Of a stretch of DNA of 64,000 nucleotides, positions 1-11,960 are shown piece by piece. The stretch covers positions 7,769,756 to 7,833,755 of the forward strand of contig OW388292.1 of NCBI GenBank assembly GCA_936450465.1, given 5' to 3'. Numbering within the stretch: position 1 is the stretch's first letter; every line of letters starts with the position of its first letter. The notes under the pieces were generated by a model. That model was not told where the DNA came from and did not search any database. It saw only the letters and a program-made list of their open reading frames with translations. A program made the translations under genes and the position numbers. This stretch comes from Gibbula magus (lineage: Eukaryota > Mollusca > Gastropoda > Trochida > Trochidae).

Positions 1-1
1 T

Positions 2-493
2 CCAGGTGCCAAGAACATCTTGGCGGACGCGTTGTCGCAACCAGATGCCCCTCCCCCGACGGAGTGGCAACTGAATCCGGTGGTTTTCAGGGGGTTGTGT
101 CTCCAGTTCGGCACCCCTCTGATAGACCTGTTCGCGATGTATCTCAACCACCAATTGCCGACCTATGTCTATCCAGTGCCTGACCCACTAGCATTGGGCT
201 TAGACGCGCTCTCGTTAGGGTGGGAGGGGATGGACGCCTACGCTTTTCCTCCGCCGGCCATCCTCTCCCAAGTTGTAGCCAAGATAGGAGCAACTCAGTT
301 TCTTCGTCTCCTTCTGGTCGCCCCTTGGTGGCCAGCCCGACCGTGGTTCGTTCCTCTCCGACGGTTCTGTCATCGGGAACCAGTTCCGATTCAGTCACGG
401 AGCGATCTGCTCATCAGCAGGCCAAGCGGAAGGTTGCACGAGAACCCTCAGGTGTTCTCCCTTCACGCCTGGCTTGTATTAAAAGAGGGCTAA
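2..493 (+). CDS. DIRS-A RT ORF, C-terminal part (RNase H end plus Dam-like methyltransferase domain), partial
   Basis: The frame is open from base 2 to the stop at 491-493, with the start beyond the left edge. It begins with PGAKNILADALSQ, matching the end of RNase H in which the D of AD-LS is the last catalytic acidic residue. It continues with DLFAMYLN, PDPLALGLDAL, YAFPPP and APWWPARPWF. These are the conserved blocks of the Dam-like methyltransferase domain fused behind RNase H in DIRS polyproteins, and FPPP sits where related enzymes have an NPPY-like motif. The recombinase frame overlaps its 3' end. Domain identity is from family knowledge; enzymatic activity of the methyltransferase-like part is not known. 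Confidence 0.85.
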   Translation, partial: PGAKNILADALSQPDAPPPTEWQLNPVVFRGLCLQFGTPLIDLFAMYLNHQLPTYVYPVPDPLALGLDALSLGWEGMDAYAFPPPAILSQVVAKIGATQFLRLLLVAPWWPARPWFVPLRRFCHREPVPIQSRSDLLISRPSGRLHENPQVFSLHAWLVLKEG

Positions 494-1525
494 GGAGCAG
501 TGGGTACTCAAAGTGCGTCGCCAATGCCATAGCTACCTCTCATAGGAAGACCACTAGGGAACTCTATGATTTCCAGTGGCAGGCCTTCGCCTCATTCTGT
601 GCTCAGAGGGATTTCAGTTCCTCAGGTCGCGGAGTACTTGGTGTACCTACTCAACACCAGGCATCTTAAGGCGTCTTCAATCAACACCAACATGTCAGCT
701 ATCCTGTCGGTGCTCAGGAAGAGATCGCCAGGGTTGGATGTGTCGGTCCTCAAGGACCTCATTAAAACCTTCTGTTCGGTTGACGGCAGGTCAAGGCTTC
801 GTCCACCTGAGTGGGACTTAGCCGTTGTGCTCAACCACCTTCGCTCCGATACGTATGAACCGCTCTCCGACGTCACCATCAAGGTCACTTTTCTGGTGGC
901 CATGGCCTCCGCAGCGCGGATTTCTGAAATCCATGCGTTGCAGGCGGACCTTCTACGTTTTGAGGTTAGGGAGGGGGGTTCGGCCTCTCTTGGGTTGGCT
1001 CCCGATTTTGTCTGTAAGAACCAGGCAGCTGATGAGGCTTGCCGTACATTCTCTATCCCGGCTCTGGGTTCTGAGTCGGGGGAGGTGGATCTCTCTCTGT
1101 GTCCTGTGAGGGCTTTGAGGTTGTACACGCAGCGTACCCGCAGGCTGAGAGATGGCAGACGTCGTCTTTTCTTGCCTCACTCGCCTAGAAGCACCAAGGA
1201 GCTATATATAGATAAGCGAGCGTTGGGCGTGTATCTAAGGTCGGCGGTCATTGATGCGTACAAGGCCGCTGATTTGCCTCCGCCTTCGCGTTCAAACCCT
1301 CATGAGATCCGCGCAGTATCAGCCACGATGGCGTATCACTGCAACATCGCGGTTTCGGATATCATGGCAGGATGTTTTTGGAGTTCATCAGAGGTTTTCG
1401 CAAACCATTACCTACGAGATGTCTCAACAGCAGATCTTGAAGGCATCTCTAGGCTGGGTCCACAGATCTTCGCTCAGGCGAAGGTGGTCCCCCCAACCAG
1501 ACCAAGAAGGGGTCAACCCCCTTAG
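220..1525 (+). pseudogene. DIRS-A tyrosine recombinase, broken by a frameshift near 613-625
   Basis: The N-terminal core-binding part (LACIKRGLRSSGYSK to FCAQRD) reads in frame 1 up to about 615. The rest, from VPQVAEYLVYL to the stop at 1523-1525, reads in frame 2. One inserted base or two missing bases near 613-625 explain the switch. The catalytic part is intact: R in SAARISEI (codon 917-919), the HEIR motif with H at 1301 and R at 1310-1312, W in CFWSSS (1379-1381) and the nucleophile Y in NHYLRD (1409-1411). The N-terminal frame has the same offset from the RT frame as in DIRS-C, so frame 1 is the ancestral one. A sequencing error could mimic the lesion. Confidence 0.82.
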
Positions 1526-1826
1526 GAGCTTTAAGGCTCATTGTAAATAAACATGGTTTACATTGCTAGCTCTCGTGTCTGTTGGTTTTTCTTTAACTTC
1601 GCTTTAACACCCCCCTCCCTGTTGGGGTTGGGGGGCAGTGTGTTGATCGGAATATGAGTGGCAGGGGGTGTCTCTTCGATCCGCTTAGCGGTAGAGATGG
1701 TATCTTCCGGGCTGTGCCTTGTCCTCAGGGTGGAGGACTCGTAGGTTAGCTTACACTCAGGGCTAGTCGCTGGTCTCTTCACTACCATGTATCTACTGAC
1801 CCGCCTCCTTGCGGTGGGATTCTAGG

Positions 1827-1917
1827 CAAGTAGGTCTAGTCAACAGATAGGTATTTAAATAATAGTACGTTTTTGATTAAACATAATTATTTATACTTAC
1901 CTGTTGACTAGACCTAC
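1827..1917. repeat. DIRS-A internal complementary region (ICR)
   Basis: Two head-to-head pieces meet at about 1863/1864. The right piece (1864-1917) is the reverse complement of the right end of the element (about 2117-2170). The left piece (1827-1863) should be complementary to the left end, which lies outside the window. This is the layout of a DIRS ICR, believed to serve as the template that completes and joins the element ends. The following block (cctcccatcctcccc) is echoed in the same place in DIRS-C. Confidence 0.8.
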
Positions 1918-2170
1918 GCTCTAGGCCCTCCCATCCTCCCCACTTGGTCTGTCTTGCCTTTTGGGACTTTCGGAGAGTGACATGAACAGGTAGTGACGTC
2001 ACGAGACCACCTAGACTTACCGGCCCTTGGATAAGGGATTTTACACACCCCTTCTCCACTCTTCAAGTTCGTCTGTGGTAAGGTTGAAATAGCATTACCT
2101 ATAGGAGGTAAGGCAAGTAGGTCTAGTCAACAGGTAAGTATAAATAATTACGTTTAATCAAAAATGTACT
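1918..2170 (+). repeat. DIRS-A right terminal repeat region
   Basis: The stretch from 2117 to 2170, beginning taggtctagtcaacagg, repeats the ICR in inverted orientation and marks the right terminus. The left terminal repeat is outside the window, so the exact length of the inverted terminal repeat cannot be set here. Confidence 0.7.
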
Positions 2171-4203
2171 AGTATATTTATAATGCACACAACCTAAACA
2201 AATCTATTGTAGCCAGCTTTGAACAGTACTCTTGAGATATATATGTGCTCTTCACTTCAGTCAGTATAGAGACTAAGGAAAGTAATCCCAAATGTGTGAG
2301 TTCTAACATGTGTTTTGAGAAATGGTTGTTGAGAAAGAGAAGTTCAGACTTTAAAACTAAGAATTGAAGGTCTAACAAAAATTGTAACTAAATTTTATTT
2401 GTGTACAACCATCTTTTTGTAACTCGTATCATATTTCATTTTATAAGTGATTATTAATATTGTATTATTATTTAAAGCCTGATGAGTTACAGAGCCAATG
2501 GCTATATAGCAAGAAACATGACATAAGAGATATTTTATATATCACTATATCACATATAACTCTATATCAATGACAACATACCATCTTTATTTGTATGCCA
2601 GTGAATGTGATGGCATAAGATGAGAGTACCTTTATTGTGAACCACACTGTTACTGACATGAAGCTACAAAGTACAAAGATGGATTTCATAAGTGAACAAT
2701 GTTGCTTTGCCTTTTTTGATCATCAGGTCTGAAAGGCAAGATTTTCTGATGGCATGGGCCAATGATTGGCGCCTATGTTGTTCAGCGTCTTTAAAATTTT
2801 GACAGTTCTGACTTATTCTCCAGACATGTTGAACCCCAAAAGCTCAGGGATCAAAGTTTGTTCACTTGGCGTGGAAGACATTTTCCTGAAAATAAAACAA
2901 GCAGGCTGAAATTTTGTTAATTACATCCTTGTTATCCCACCGGTATGTAATACCGTGGGATATAGTCATCACCCGGGCCGTCTGTCCGTCCCTCCGTCCG
3001 TCCGTCCCGTCCGTAATAGTTTCGTTTCCGGAGCATAACTCGAAAACTGTTCATGATATCTTTCTGAAACTTTCCATGTGTATTACCCACCAACTGAAGT
3101 GGTGCCTTTTGATATTTTCAGATTTCTGAAAATTTTATTTTTCGTCGTTTCCATAGAAACATGTTGAAGTTGGACTTTGTTCAGAGACAGGTTCGTTTCC
3201 GGAGCACAGCTCCAAAACCGTTCATCATATCTTCCTGAAACTTTGCATGCGTATTACCCACTAACTGAAGTGGTGCCTTTTCATATTTTCAGATTTTTTC
3301 TGAAAAACTTTTGTTTTTCTGTTTCCATAGAAACATGAGAGGGATGTTGGTTGTTGTTGATTTTGACTGCTTCTGGAGTGAGTGAGTGAGTGAGTTGGGG
3401 TTTAACGCCGCAGAACATACCTGAAACTCAGCATCTGTAAAACCCACTAACTGAAGTACGGTAGTAGATACACAAGTATCTGTCAAAGATGTGTTTTACA
3501 AATTTTGTGGAACCCGTGGGATATGTCATCTTCTGATGACTCTTGTTAAATGAAGACAAAGTATGTTTATTTGGTCTTAATCTCCCCTCAACCAGTAATT
3601 CTTGAAAGACAAAATTTTAGCATATCAACGTTGGTGACTGGAGAATCAGATTTGTAAATTCCATTACCCATTGATCAATGTGAATTGTCAATTATAATTT
3701 TTTTGACCGGACAATACCTATTATTTTATATTTTAATCTTTTACATTAAAGATAATGAATAATGTAATACCTGGTGAGCTACAGAGCCAATGGCTCTATT
3801 TTGTCCCCCTCCTCGTTGCTGTCTTAATTAACAGTATGTGAGTTAACCATAATGCTTTAAGCATCATCATGTATAGTTGTACCTTCATATTTATTTTTTG
3901 GGCCATTTCCATGGTAACATATGCTCTTGATTGTCTCTTTGAGGTTTGAAATTGAGGTTTAATGCTTTCTAAATGAATGTGAGATTTGCAATAGCACCAA
4001 TAGCAATCAAGTTACTGTTCATTATCATTGTTGGACTATGGTTGTTCATATAAAGAGCACTTTTTATAGGTTGAAGTCAAAGTCATACATTTGGCCCCTG
4101 TAACAACCAAAGATCAAACATTATCAGTGAAAGTTTGAAAAGAACATGTTGTAATAAAATAATGTATTTTTTTGTTCTTAATTTTCAGTAATTCATTTTT
4201 CAG
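2171..4203. other. Repeat-rich non-coding DNA
   Basis: No supported gene. Short remnants of the AGCTCATCAGG family 3' end occur near 2477-2505 and 3768-3805, recognisable by tgatgag, tacagagccaatggct. A degenerate 5' end lies near 2720. The interval also contains the family-B copy listed separately. Confidence 0.6.
2934..3546 (+). mobile_element. Repeat family B copy (HINE-like, tandem monomers plus 3' hairpin)
   Basis: It starts at atcccaccggtatg with a local inverted repeat (cccac/gtggg), followed by a (cgtc)-rich stretch. About two and a half monomers of roughly 150-170 bp follow (ggagcacagctccaaaaccgt and ccatagaaacatg blocks). It ends with a perfect stem-loop at 3525-3540 (GTCATC-TTCT-GATGAC) followed by ctcttgtta. 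The same 3' end recurs at 7847-7862 and 17072-17087. No coding capacity. Assignment to Helentron-type non-autonomous elements is by architecture only. Confidence 0.65.
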
Positions 4204-4266
4204 GAAACCTCTCAATTCGGGAAATTGTGCGCCAAATCCGATTTCAAGGTCATCGTTTTATATTAG
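4204..4266 (+). CDS. Candidate small exon, phase 1-1
   Basis: A pyrimidine-rich AG acceptor (cattttttcag-like) is followed by 63 bases open in one frame (NLSIREIVRQIRFQGHRFIL) and a GTAAAA donor. Both boundaries are phase 1, as in all the better-supported exons between 17112 and 43613, so it could be an upstream exon of that gene. The peptide is not recognised. No transcript evidence is available, and a 63-bp open stretch flanked by plausible splice sites can occur by chance. The next supported exon is 13 kb away. Confidence 0.35.
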   Translation, partial: ETSQFGKLCAKSDFKVIVLY

Positions 4267-4834
4267 GTAAAAAGTATCTATTGACATCTGTAAAAATCAG
4301 TATTTGCTTCCAGTTTTATTTGTTTATACAAAGATACACGCACACACATTATTTCTGGTCTTCACCCCCAAGTGAGTATTATTGTGAAGCAATGACTCAT
4401 ATCTCATAGTCAATAAATATAAACAAGACCCCAGTGTACAATTATAATGTACATACGAACAACAGGTGTATGAACATTATCTAGTTAATGTCCTCAGTTG
4501 ATCTTAGACCAAGGGTTGCTTATGACAATACTTTGAGCAGTAATTTGTCAACATGTCAGCTGAAAAACACTTGAACTAAATATAAAATTGATTTTTGTTT
4601 AAGATATGCCTATGAAATTGTTGCTGCAGAACATGTGCAATTGCTACTATGATTTTTAGCTCATCAGGCAGATTATCATTTATATTACATGGAGACTCAA
4701 GTTTATTCATTTAGTTGTGACACCTCCTAAAATATTGGTGTAACAAGCATTTTGCCTAAAGCTAAAATGACTTCTTCTCTGAAACCAAAAGATGTAATAA
4801 GAAGATAAAATAAAATTGCAATGAAAAGCATCGA

Positions 4835-5775
4835 AATGCACACATAAAAAGACAAATTTGCATCGTCAATTAGCGATACAGAATGAAATGAAACGAATCT
4901 GCACACAAATACAATGCGATTATAAATACACGAGGATGCAAAATGAAAGACCAGAAATTCAACACTGTGACTGCACATACATGCTCAGTAACCAAAGTGG
5001 AGCAAAACATGACATTTCACCCCAATGTGATGAAAGTTGGTTATTTATTTCATGAACAGTTTAGTAAACCATTTCCTCCCTTCTTTAAAGGTGCATCCAT
5101 TGTGTTTCATAAAATTTTATTTGGCTTTAATACGTTCCAACACACCATTGTGCTGTTTACAATAAACAAAAATTCACTCAGCTTGCATATTCATCCCCAA
5201 TCGTCAAATATATCATAATTACTAGTTTCCAATTAAAATTGAGTAACGTCATTATGCATGTGCAGAAACCGAAAGTGCATGTCCTATGTATATGCACAGG
5301 AGTTATATGACCTTTTGAAAATTATCAACCCTAATTTGTTCTTTGGTCTGGTTTAAATAAGATTCCAAAATTACGTTTGACTCATTGGCGCGCGCCACAC
5401 GCGGTGCATTGTCCGGTTTTTGATCAGAAATCGACACTTTTACCTGCATATCGTCAATATACTAAGTTGAGTATCATCAAAATGGTAGTTTTCGGTAACA
5501 GTTGGTACTTCTCGATAAAATAAGACCATTTATAACGTTTGACATATTTGACCCCCAACAACACAATGGATGTACCTTTAATTAATAAAACACCATGAAG
5601 TGAGATGTAAGAAGCAGAAAAGGCATTTTAACTTCCCAGTCAAAGGAGTCAAACTTTCATGCGTCTTTCATTTCACATCCTTGTGTATTCATAATCACTG
5701 ATCTTCTCATTTGTGTGCAGATTTGCTTCATTTCATTCCGTATCGCCAAGTTACGATGCAAGTTCATCTCTTCGT
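4835..5775. repeat. Foldback element: inverted arms of about 110 bp
   Basis: The left arm (about 4840-4950, with gcgatacagaatgaaatga) and the right arm (about 5640-5768) are imperfect reverse complements, both including the block that reads gaatgaaatgaa on one strand. The 700-bp spacer has no convincing gene. It fits a non-autonomous foldback or MITE. Terminal duplications were not resolved. Confidence 0.6.
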
Positions 5776-5779
5776 GTAT

Positions 5780-6370
5780 GCATTTTGCTGTAGCGGGGGT
5801 ACATAGCGGTCATTCCATGTTTCCTTCCGCCCGTCCTTCCGTCTGGTCATTATTTTTCTCATAAACCGTCAACGCTTCATCAACCAAACTTTGTACAGCT
5901 GTAAACTATTATTTTACTGTCGCACAGACAATTTGAAGTTTTCTGAGATTTAAATTTTTTGTCGTTTCCATGGAAACGTCACTTTTTTTACTTAATTTTA
6001 TAGTGTGGTCAATCCGGACACGTTTTCTCGGATACTATTAAACCTAGGGGAATGACATTTTTTTTTATGGATACTCATCACCATACTCTTTATTGAGTTT
6101 GAAAACCAGTTCTGAAATATTATTTTTTACGGAGTTATGGCCCTTGAATCCGAAATTGAACTAAAATTGCTGTGATGTTCCAATGGGGACAAGTTTTCTC
6201 GGAAATTATTACATATAGCTGAATGAAATTTAACATGTAGGTAGTCCAGATGATACTCTTCATCGAGTTCAAAGTCCAGTTACGAAATATTATTATTACG
6301 TAGTTATGGTCCTTGAATACGAAATATAAATTGGTACAAATTACCGCTGTGATGATCTAATGGGAACAAT
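5780..6370 (+). repeat. Tandem-monomer repeat (related to families B/C)
   Basis: It begins with gctgtagcgggggtacatagcgg, similar to the 5' end of the family at 26127. Three diverged monomers of about 165-175 bp follow, sharing ttttctcgga, gaaatattatt and ttatggcccttgaat. Non-coding. Confidence 0.5.
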
Positions 6371-7194
6371 TACACACCCTATAATACGCAACGTTGGTAA
6401 ATGAAGGCACTCGTAGCTACAGAAGGCATCGGCACGCTACAGAAGGCTATTGCCCACGTACGTGAAGTGTGAAAAATGTGTATCATTATATATAAGAAAC
6501 TAAACGTGGACAATTGATGAGAAAATTGCAGGATTTTGTTGACAGAGGTATTGTTACAAATATGTTAAAGTCAATATATAAATAAATTACCAATTGTGGA
6601 GAAAATCAAGAGTAAAATGTTGTTTCAATGTTTTTGTTACTCAGTAGCTGCACATTTTGGTAGATATATTACAATATAATTAAAATAAATACATGAAATA
6701 AACTGCGGGATAAGGAATAAGTATCAAAGAATCAAATATTTCATTTTCATTATCATTGAACATGTAATAACAAAATCAGACGTCTTATCCTAGTTCATCT
6801 AATATAAACTTGTATACGGCCAAGGCCTTTATCGTAGCACTTGTGCGTAATTATAGTCTAGTCATATGCTGGACTAGGCTTCGCTGATCGTAGCTAGTCA
6901 CCTGAAAAACAAAAACGATGTATTAGTGCATTATATGAACATAGTTACCATTTTATAAACATAATTACATAAATAAATATCGTGTTTATGTTATGTTATG
7001 AAGTAAAACATCAAAACAATATCCTAAACAACATGATGTAGCCTAGTGACAGATCGTGTGTGTGAGAGAGTGACACCACTTGCGGGAAGGGAATTCCGTA
7101 ATGACGATAGTCTGCTCTGATTGGTCGACACTAATATAATCATATTGTACTTCCTTTGGAAAAAAAGCCATTTCAGTCGACATGCATTGGTGCT
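6371..7194. other. AT-rich non-coding DNA
   Basis: No gene found. A block at about 6880-7020 (gaaaaacaaaaacgatgt and gtaaaacatcaaaacaat) recurs diverged at about 8735-8870 in the same orientation. The two may be ends of one older element flanking the family-B copy between them. Confidence 0.4.
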
Positions 7195-7866
7195 TCCAAC
7201 ACTGATTTGTAAATAGTTCATTAGTTTCCGGAGCAGAACTCTAAAACCGTTCATGATATCTTTCTGAAACTTTCCATGTGTGCCTTTTGATATTTTCAGA
7301 TTTCTGAAAATTTTATTTTTGGTCGTTTCCATAGAAACATGTCGAAGTTGGACTTTGTTCAGAGACAGGTTCGTTTCCGGTGCACAGCTCCAAAACCGTT
7401 CATCATATCTTCCTGAAACTTTGCATGTGTATAACCTACTAACTGAAGTCGTGCCTTTTGATATTTTCAGATTTCTGAAATTTTCTTTTTTTTTCCCCGT
7501 TCCATAGAAACTTGTTGACTTTGGACTTTGTTCAGAGACAGGTTCGTTTCCGGAGCACAGCTCCAAAACCGTTCATCATATCTTCCTGAAACTTTGCATG
7601 TGTATTACCCAATAACTGAAGTGGTGTCTTTTGATATTTTCAGATATTTTCTGAAAAATTAATTTGTTTCTGTTTCCATAGAAACATGAGAGGGATGTTG
7701 GTTGTTGTTGATTTTGACTGCTTCTGGAGCAGAAGTCTAAAACCCATAACACACCTGAAACTCAGCATCTGTAATACCCACTAACTGAAGTACACAAGTA
7801 TCTGTCAAAGAAGTGTTTTACAAATTTTGTGGAACCCGTGGGATATGTCATCTTCTGATGACTCTT
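7195..7866 (+). mobile_element. Repeat family B copy
   Basis: Three or more monomers (each with ggagcacagctccaaaaccg, ccatagaaac and aactgaagt) end in the same stem-loop GTCATC-TTCT-GATGAC (7847-7862). The 5' end of the family is missing. Open frames on both strands here are read through the monomers and show no protein signature. Confidence 0.65.
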
Positions 7867-9042
7867 TATTACACACGTTTATTATACGCGGATTCGTCAC
7901 ACAGCTTAATTTTATTACCTGTGGTAAGGGAAACAATTCTCCGTAACCGAAACCAGTTTCAATAACCGAGTGCGTAATAATTGACGTAAACTGCGCTAGA
8001 GCTGACTCGAACGCTTATTTGCACCTCCTATTGCGTATACCTACGATGAAATAATGTAGTTCTTGAAATTCAGTTGAATAAATCAAAAGTTGACTGTAAA
8101 AATTAACAAAAAGGTTTATGCAAATGAACTGTATTTGTTATGTTATGTTGTGCAAGGTATTCTTTTTAATGCAAACATTGACGTTGTTTTTTTGTGACGG
8201 AATGTCATTAGATATTACCATTTCCAAGTTTTATATACAATCTACTGAAAGAATGAAGCAACAGTGCCAAGGTTTTAAGTTTGGATGAACAGCAAGAACC
8301 AACGCATTATGACTATACAATCGTGGCCTACAGTAGAGAGAGAACGACTCGCGACTCGAAGGGCAAGGTCAATGCAGAGTGAATACGTTTGACTTTGACT
8401 AGATACTAAGTATCATTGCAAGCTGTTCATTCCGTTCTTGGTTCTAGGCTAAATGATGTTTGCATTTGACATTCTCCGCATTGGAAACCTTTTGACACCG
8501 ACAATGAATGTGAAATGTGTCCGGATTTCCACGCAACCCTTGAACTGTAAGTAAATACGGTGCGTTTGCCGATAGTTACAGCTATTCGCGATATCAATGT
8601 TGCATACTGGACAAATGTGCAACTTTCTAAAAGCATTGACAAACTTTGTTGACGCATATATCTAGCATATAAAGTAATAAAAAAATTTTTTTTTAATTCA
8701 AAAGTAGTTCCGTTTAAACTTGACCCTAACTGAGAGGTCATTGGTCGCTGATCATAGAATTCTGAAAAACAAAAATGATGTTTAAGTGCATAATAATGCA
8801 AAATGACATGAATGAATATTAATAATATCATTTTTATGTTTAAAAGACTTAAAACATCAAAATACAATATTCTTTATGCCGGTAACATGCCTTGCCTATT
8901 TGTGTTAGTTACGCCGTCTTGGATTTAGTCAATTTGGTCTCCTGAGTTGGGGTCTCTCCCGATTACTAGCCCACCCCCATGTTTTCGAGATGTTTGTTTG
9001 CCGGGTCTTATACGCGTCTTATACGCGAGAGAATACATTTTT
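7867..9042. other. Non-coding DNA, no gene seen
   Basis: An open frame of 146 codons on the minus strand (8427-8867) has no recognisable domain and AT-driven composition, and it overlaps a diverged repeat block. I see nothing else to annotate. Confidence 0.5.
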
Positions 9043-9475
9043 AGCTCATCAGGCCTGAAAGGCATGGCATGGTGTCCGGCGTCCGTCCATCAGTCCGTAA
9101 ACTTTTCACTTTTTCGACTTCTTCTCCAGAACCAATGACTCCACAGAGATGAAATTTTATGTGCAGACTCCTTGGCGAATGGGGATTCTAAATTGTAGAT
9201 TTCGTGACCCTGTGACCCCAAATGGGGTCACAGGGGTCACATCCTTAAAAACCTATTTTCATCTTCTCCAGTTCCAAAAGGTCTAGAGAGCTGAAAAGTT
9301 GTGTGCAGACTCCTTGGCCCATGGGGATTCTAAATTGTAGATTTCGTGACCCCGTGACCCCAAATGGGGTCAGAAGGGTCACATCCTTAAAAACCTATTT
9401 TCATCTTCTCCAGTTCCAAAAGGTCTATAGAGCTGAAAATTATGTTTCAGAAGGGATCCTCCTTGGGGTACATAT
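9043..9475 (+). mobile_element. Repeat family A copy (HINE-like), 3'-truncated
   Basis: It has the family 5' end AGCTCATCAGGCCTGAAAGG after a T-run, then tccggcgtccgtccat and three monomers of about 118 bp (ccaaatggggtcacaggg). It breaks off near 9475 without the family 3' hairpin. Confidence 0.75.
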
Positions 9476-10221
9476 AGCATAAAAATCCTAATTTTTGAAT
9501 TATGACAGTTAGAATTTAATATTTTTAATAAAATAACCGTAAAAATAATAAATTACTAAAAAATAAACATTTGGACCACCCTTAGTGGGCCCCAACCCTG
9601 GCGGTTACTAGGCACGCCAAGGGCAGGTAACTCCCATCTCACCACTTATAAATCTGTCATTTGAAGAGTAAGACGTGTTTGAGTTTATGTCAAGGTGTCG
9701 CAGGTTTCTTAAGAAAATGGACAAAGATCACAATACTGTAGGAGTGGTAACATTTTCTTATCTTAATCTCGACAGAGTTTTCATTCATCATCGCATTCCT
9801 TACCTCGTAATTATCGTTTTTCTTCTGTCTACGTGACCAGTTTGGGCACATGGCGGGAAAAAACGCCCATCATGGCGGCCCTTTTTTATTTTTCGTATCT
9901 CTTTCTACAGAGTTTGAAAATATTCTGGGGTTCTTCAAGTTGGTTTACGATAGGTTTATGTAGGATGCACGACGGTTTTCAATCCCTTTCTGGTCAGTTG
10001 CTTTCCGATTGGGATCGAGACTTAGTTGTTTTTTCATGCAAGTCATGTTGTTTACATGTCTTCATTCAGGCATCAGGTACGTATTTCTTGGCTTGCATTT
10101 ATTATTATTACTATGCAGGACTAATATAACTACCTCTGCCGGGGTTTTTTCGCATTTGTTTATGTTTACATATGCACATACCTACCCCGCCCCTTTTTTT
10201 GCCTCACACACTGATTGTTGG
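9476..10221. other. Non-coding DNA including probable 5' untranslated part of DIRS-B
   Basis: No gene. The part from about 9830 has short open frames running into the DIRS-B gag frame, but the residues upstream of the methionine at 10222 look non-coding (leucine and phenylalanine rich). I see no terminal repeat matching DIRS-A or DIRS-C. Confidence 0.45.
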
Positions 10222-11943
10222 ATGCTTCAGTCCTTCACTCAGTGTTCGGGGTGCCATGTCAAAATGCCCCCAGCTGATCGGCATGATGACAGTTTGTGTG
10301 AAGTCTGCATGCAGTTCACCCCCAAGGCAAAGAAGACCAGGCATGCAGACTTCCTGTATTACTACAAGCTAATAAAAGCAGGTACGGACGTCGCCACAGT
10401 GGACAAAGGTGTCGGTAAGGGTCGTAGCAACGAGAAGGCTCGCTCTACTCCTCCTGATCTCGTATCAGAGGAGGAGGCTGAGTTACAGACCCCTGTCCTT
10501 GAGAGACAGATCCCCCTCCCTGCACCCACTTTTGATATTCACCAGCTTTCTTCCATCTTGCATGAGCAAATGAAGGGAATGTTGGCCGAGGCGGTCTCGG
10601 GGCTCCGTAAGGAGTTCCAGGCCCCGAGGTTGACGGACCCGGATGCTACAGGGCAGCCCCGAGTCCCTAGTGGCTCAGGTGGCGCCGGGGGTGGTAGCAA
10701 CCGAGGCTCCGACCTTGCTATGCCGTCCACCTCCGGACTCCAGGCTTCCGATCTCAATCGGAGCCCTCGGAGCCCTCGGAGCCAACCTATGGCGCAAAGC
10801 TCCAAGGTACCGTCGGCTACGCTGAGTACCTCCGGAGCCTCTCGGCGCCCTAAGACCCGAGCCTCGGAGCCGGGCACCAAGCCTGGGTCCACGGGACCGG
10901 ATTCGGAGGTGGCTGCAGAAGCTGTGGGTCAGACCTTGCTGACACCGATTCATGGAGATCGACGACGTGGAGGATGAGGTGGAGGTGAGGGATGTCCCCC
11001 TAACTCCAGCTTTCGCCCTGAGGCAGATGCGCAATCGGATCGCTTTAGCTCTGCCTCAGGTAGTAATTCCGCCTCCGGCCCCAGTCTCTACTGGTTTTCG
11101 CCTTCCGCAGCTCAGCCTGCTCCCTTCCCTCGAGGACGAGAGCATCTCTCCTCAACTAGTAGGCACCAGGGTACGGGTAGAGTGCCCGGACCTGGCTAAG
11201 CGCTACCAGATTGGTGAGGAGGGTTTGTTTGACGTCCCGGGGGTCGGTGAGTATGTGCTCGCCCTCACCTCCCTTACTGGGTCTGGGACCCATTCCCTTC
11301 TGGGGAAGCAAGGATGCTGAGTATCTCCCTTTACCCAGCAAGCCTCGCACCTGCGCTCGGCGTATAGGTCCTTTGAGGATACCTATCGCAATGCAGCGCA
11401 GCAGGTGCGAGTGTGCGTGCATGGGGCCTACCTCTCGGCTCTTCAGTCGGAGCTGGTAGGGAGGTTGGGAGACCCCGAGTCCGACTCGGTGGTTCTCCTT
11501 TCACAATCGGTGGGTGTCGGGACCCATCTGGCCAAGACGCTCTTCGAAGCGCAGCTAGCCAGATGATGGTCGCCGTAATGGGCATGAGGCGTTTCTGGCT
11601 GTCGTCTGCGTCGACGGGTCAGGACACCCATGCACGGCTCCTTGCTCTGCCTTTCCGGTTGGGGGACTCCCTCTTCCCGGGGGCACAGCAGGTGCTGAAG
11701 GACTCTGTGGAGGTGGCGACGGTTCGCAAGGACACTGAGCTCCTTACGAAGCCGCCACCTACCAAGAGGAACAAGCGTCCATGGCCCAAGGCTTCGCAGA
11801 CTCCTTCGGCAGGAGAGGCTGAGGACTGGGTGAAACCACTCCAGTTCTCAGGCCAGAAGCCTCGGGGCGGCAAGCAGGCTCGTGGGGGAAAGGCTTCACG
11901 GAGGCCTTTTAGGGGGGGTCGGAAACCCAATCAGGGTTCCTAA
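10222..11943 (+). pseudogene. DIRS-B gag-like gene, multiply frameshifted
   Basis: The start is set at the ATG at 10222, just before a Cys/His cluster (CSGCHVKM with a later CEVC), the zinc-finger-like N-terminus typical of DIRS Gag. The coding frame then moves from frame 1 to 2 near 10960, to frame 0 near 11290 (GSKDAEYLPLPSK), back to 2 near 11345 (LRSAYRSFEDTYRNAAQQV, AYLSALQSELVGRLGD) and to 1 near 11571 (MMVAVMGMRRFWLSS). It ends in a basic RGG-rich tail (GGKASRRPFRGGRK) with the stop at 11941-11943. Gag presumably packages the element RNA. With about four frame changes this copy cannot make a full protein. Confidence 0.78.
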
Positions 11944-11960
11944 CCCCGCCAGTTCCCGAG

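Larger units (their letters stand above)
1..2170 (+). mobile_element. DIRS-A: 3' portion of a DIRS-like tyrosine-recombinase retrotransposon
   Basis: The window opens inside the element, so its 5' end is not visible. In order it holds the end of RNase H and a Dam-like methyltransferase domain, a tyrosine recombinase, an untranslated tail, an internal complementary region (1827-1917) and a right terminal repeat ending at about 2170. This order and the complementary ends are diagnostic of DIRS elements, which integrate through a circular DNA intermediate with a tyrosine recombinase instead of a DDE integrase. GC content is visibly higher than in the flanking AT-rich DNA. The recombinase carries a frameshift, so this copy is probably inactive. 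Confidence 0.88.

Noticed and set aside
622..1128. 168-codon minus-strand frame
   Set aside because: Shadow of the DIRS-A recombinase on the opposite strand.
7024..7566. 180-codon minus-strand frame
   Set aside because: Reads through family B tandem monomers; the apparent internal protein repeats are just the DNA monomers.
8427..8867. 146-codon minus-strand frame
   Set aside because: AT-driven composition, no domain, overlaps a diverged repeat block.
10009..10221. N-terminal 71 codons upstream of the DIRS-B gag methionine
   Set aside because: Hydrophobic, low-information sequence; the Cys/His cluster characteristic of Gag starts after the ATG at 10222.
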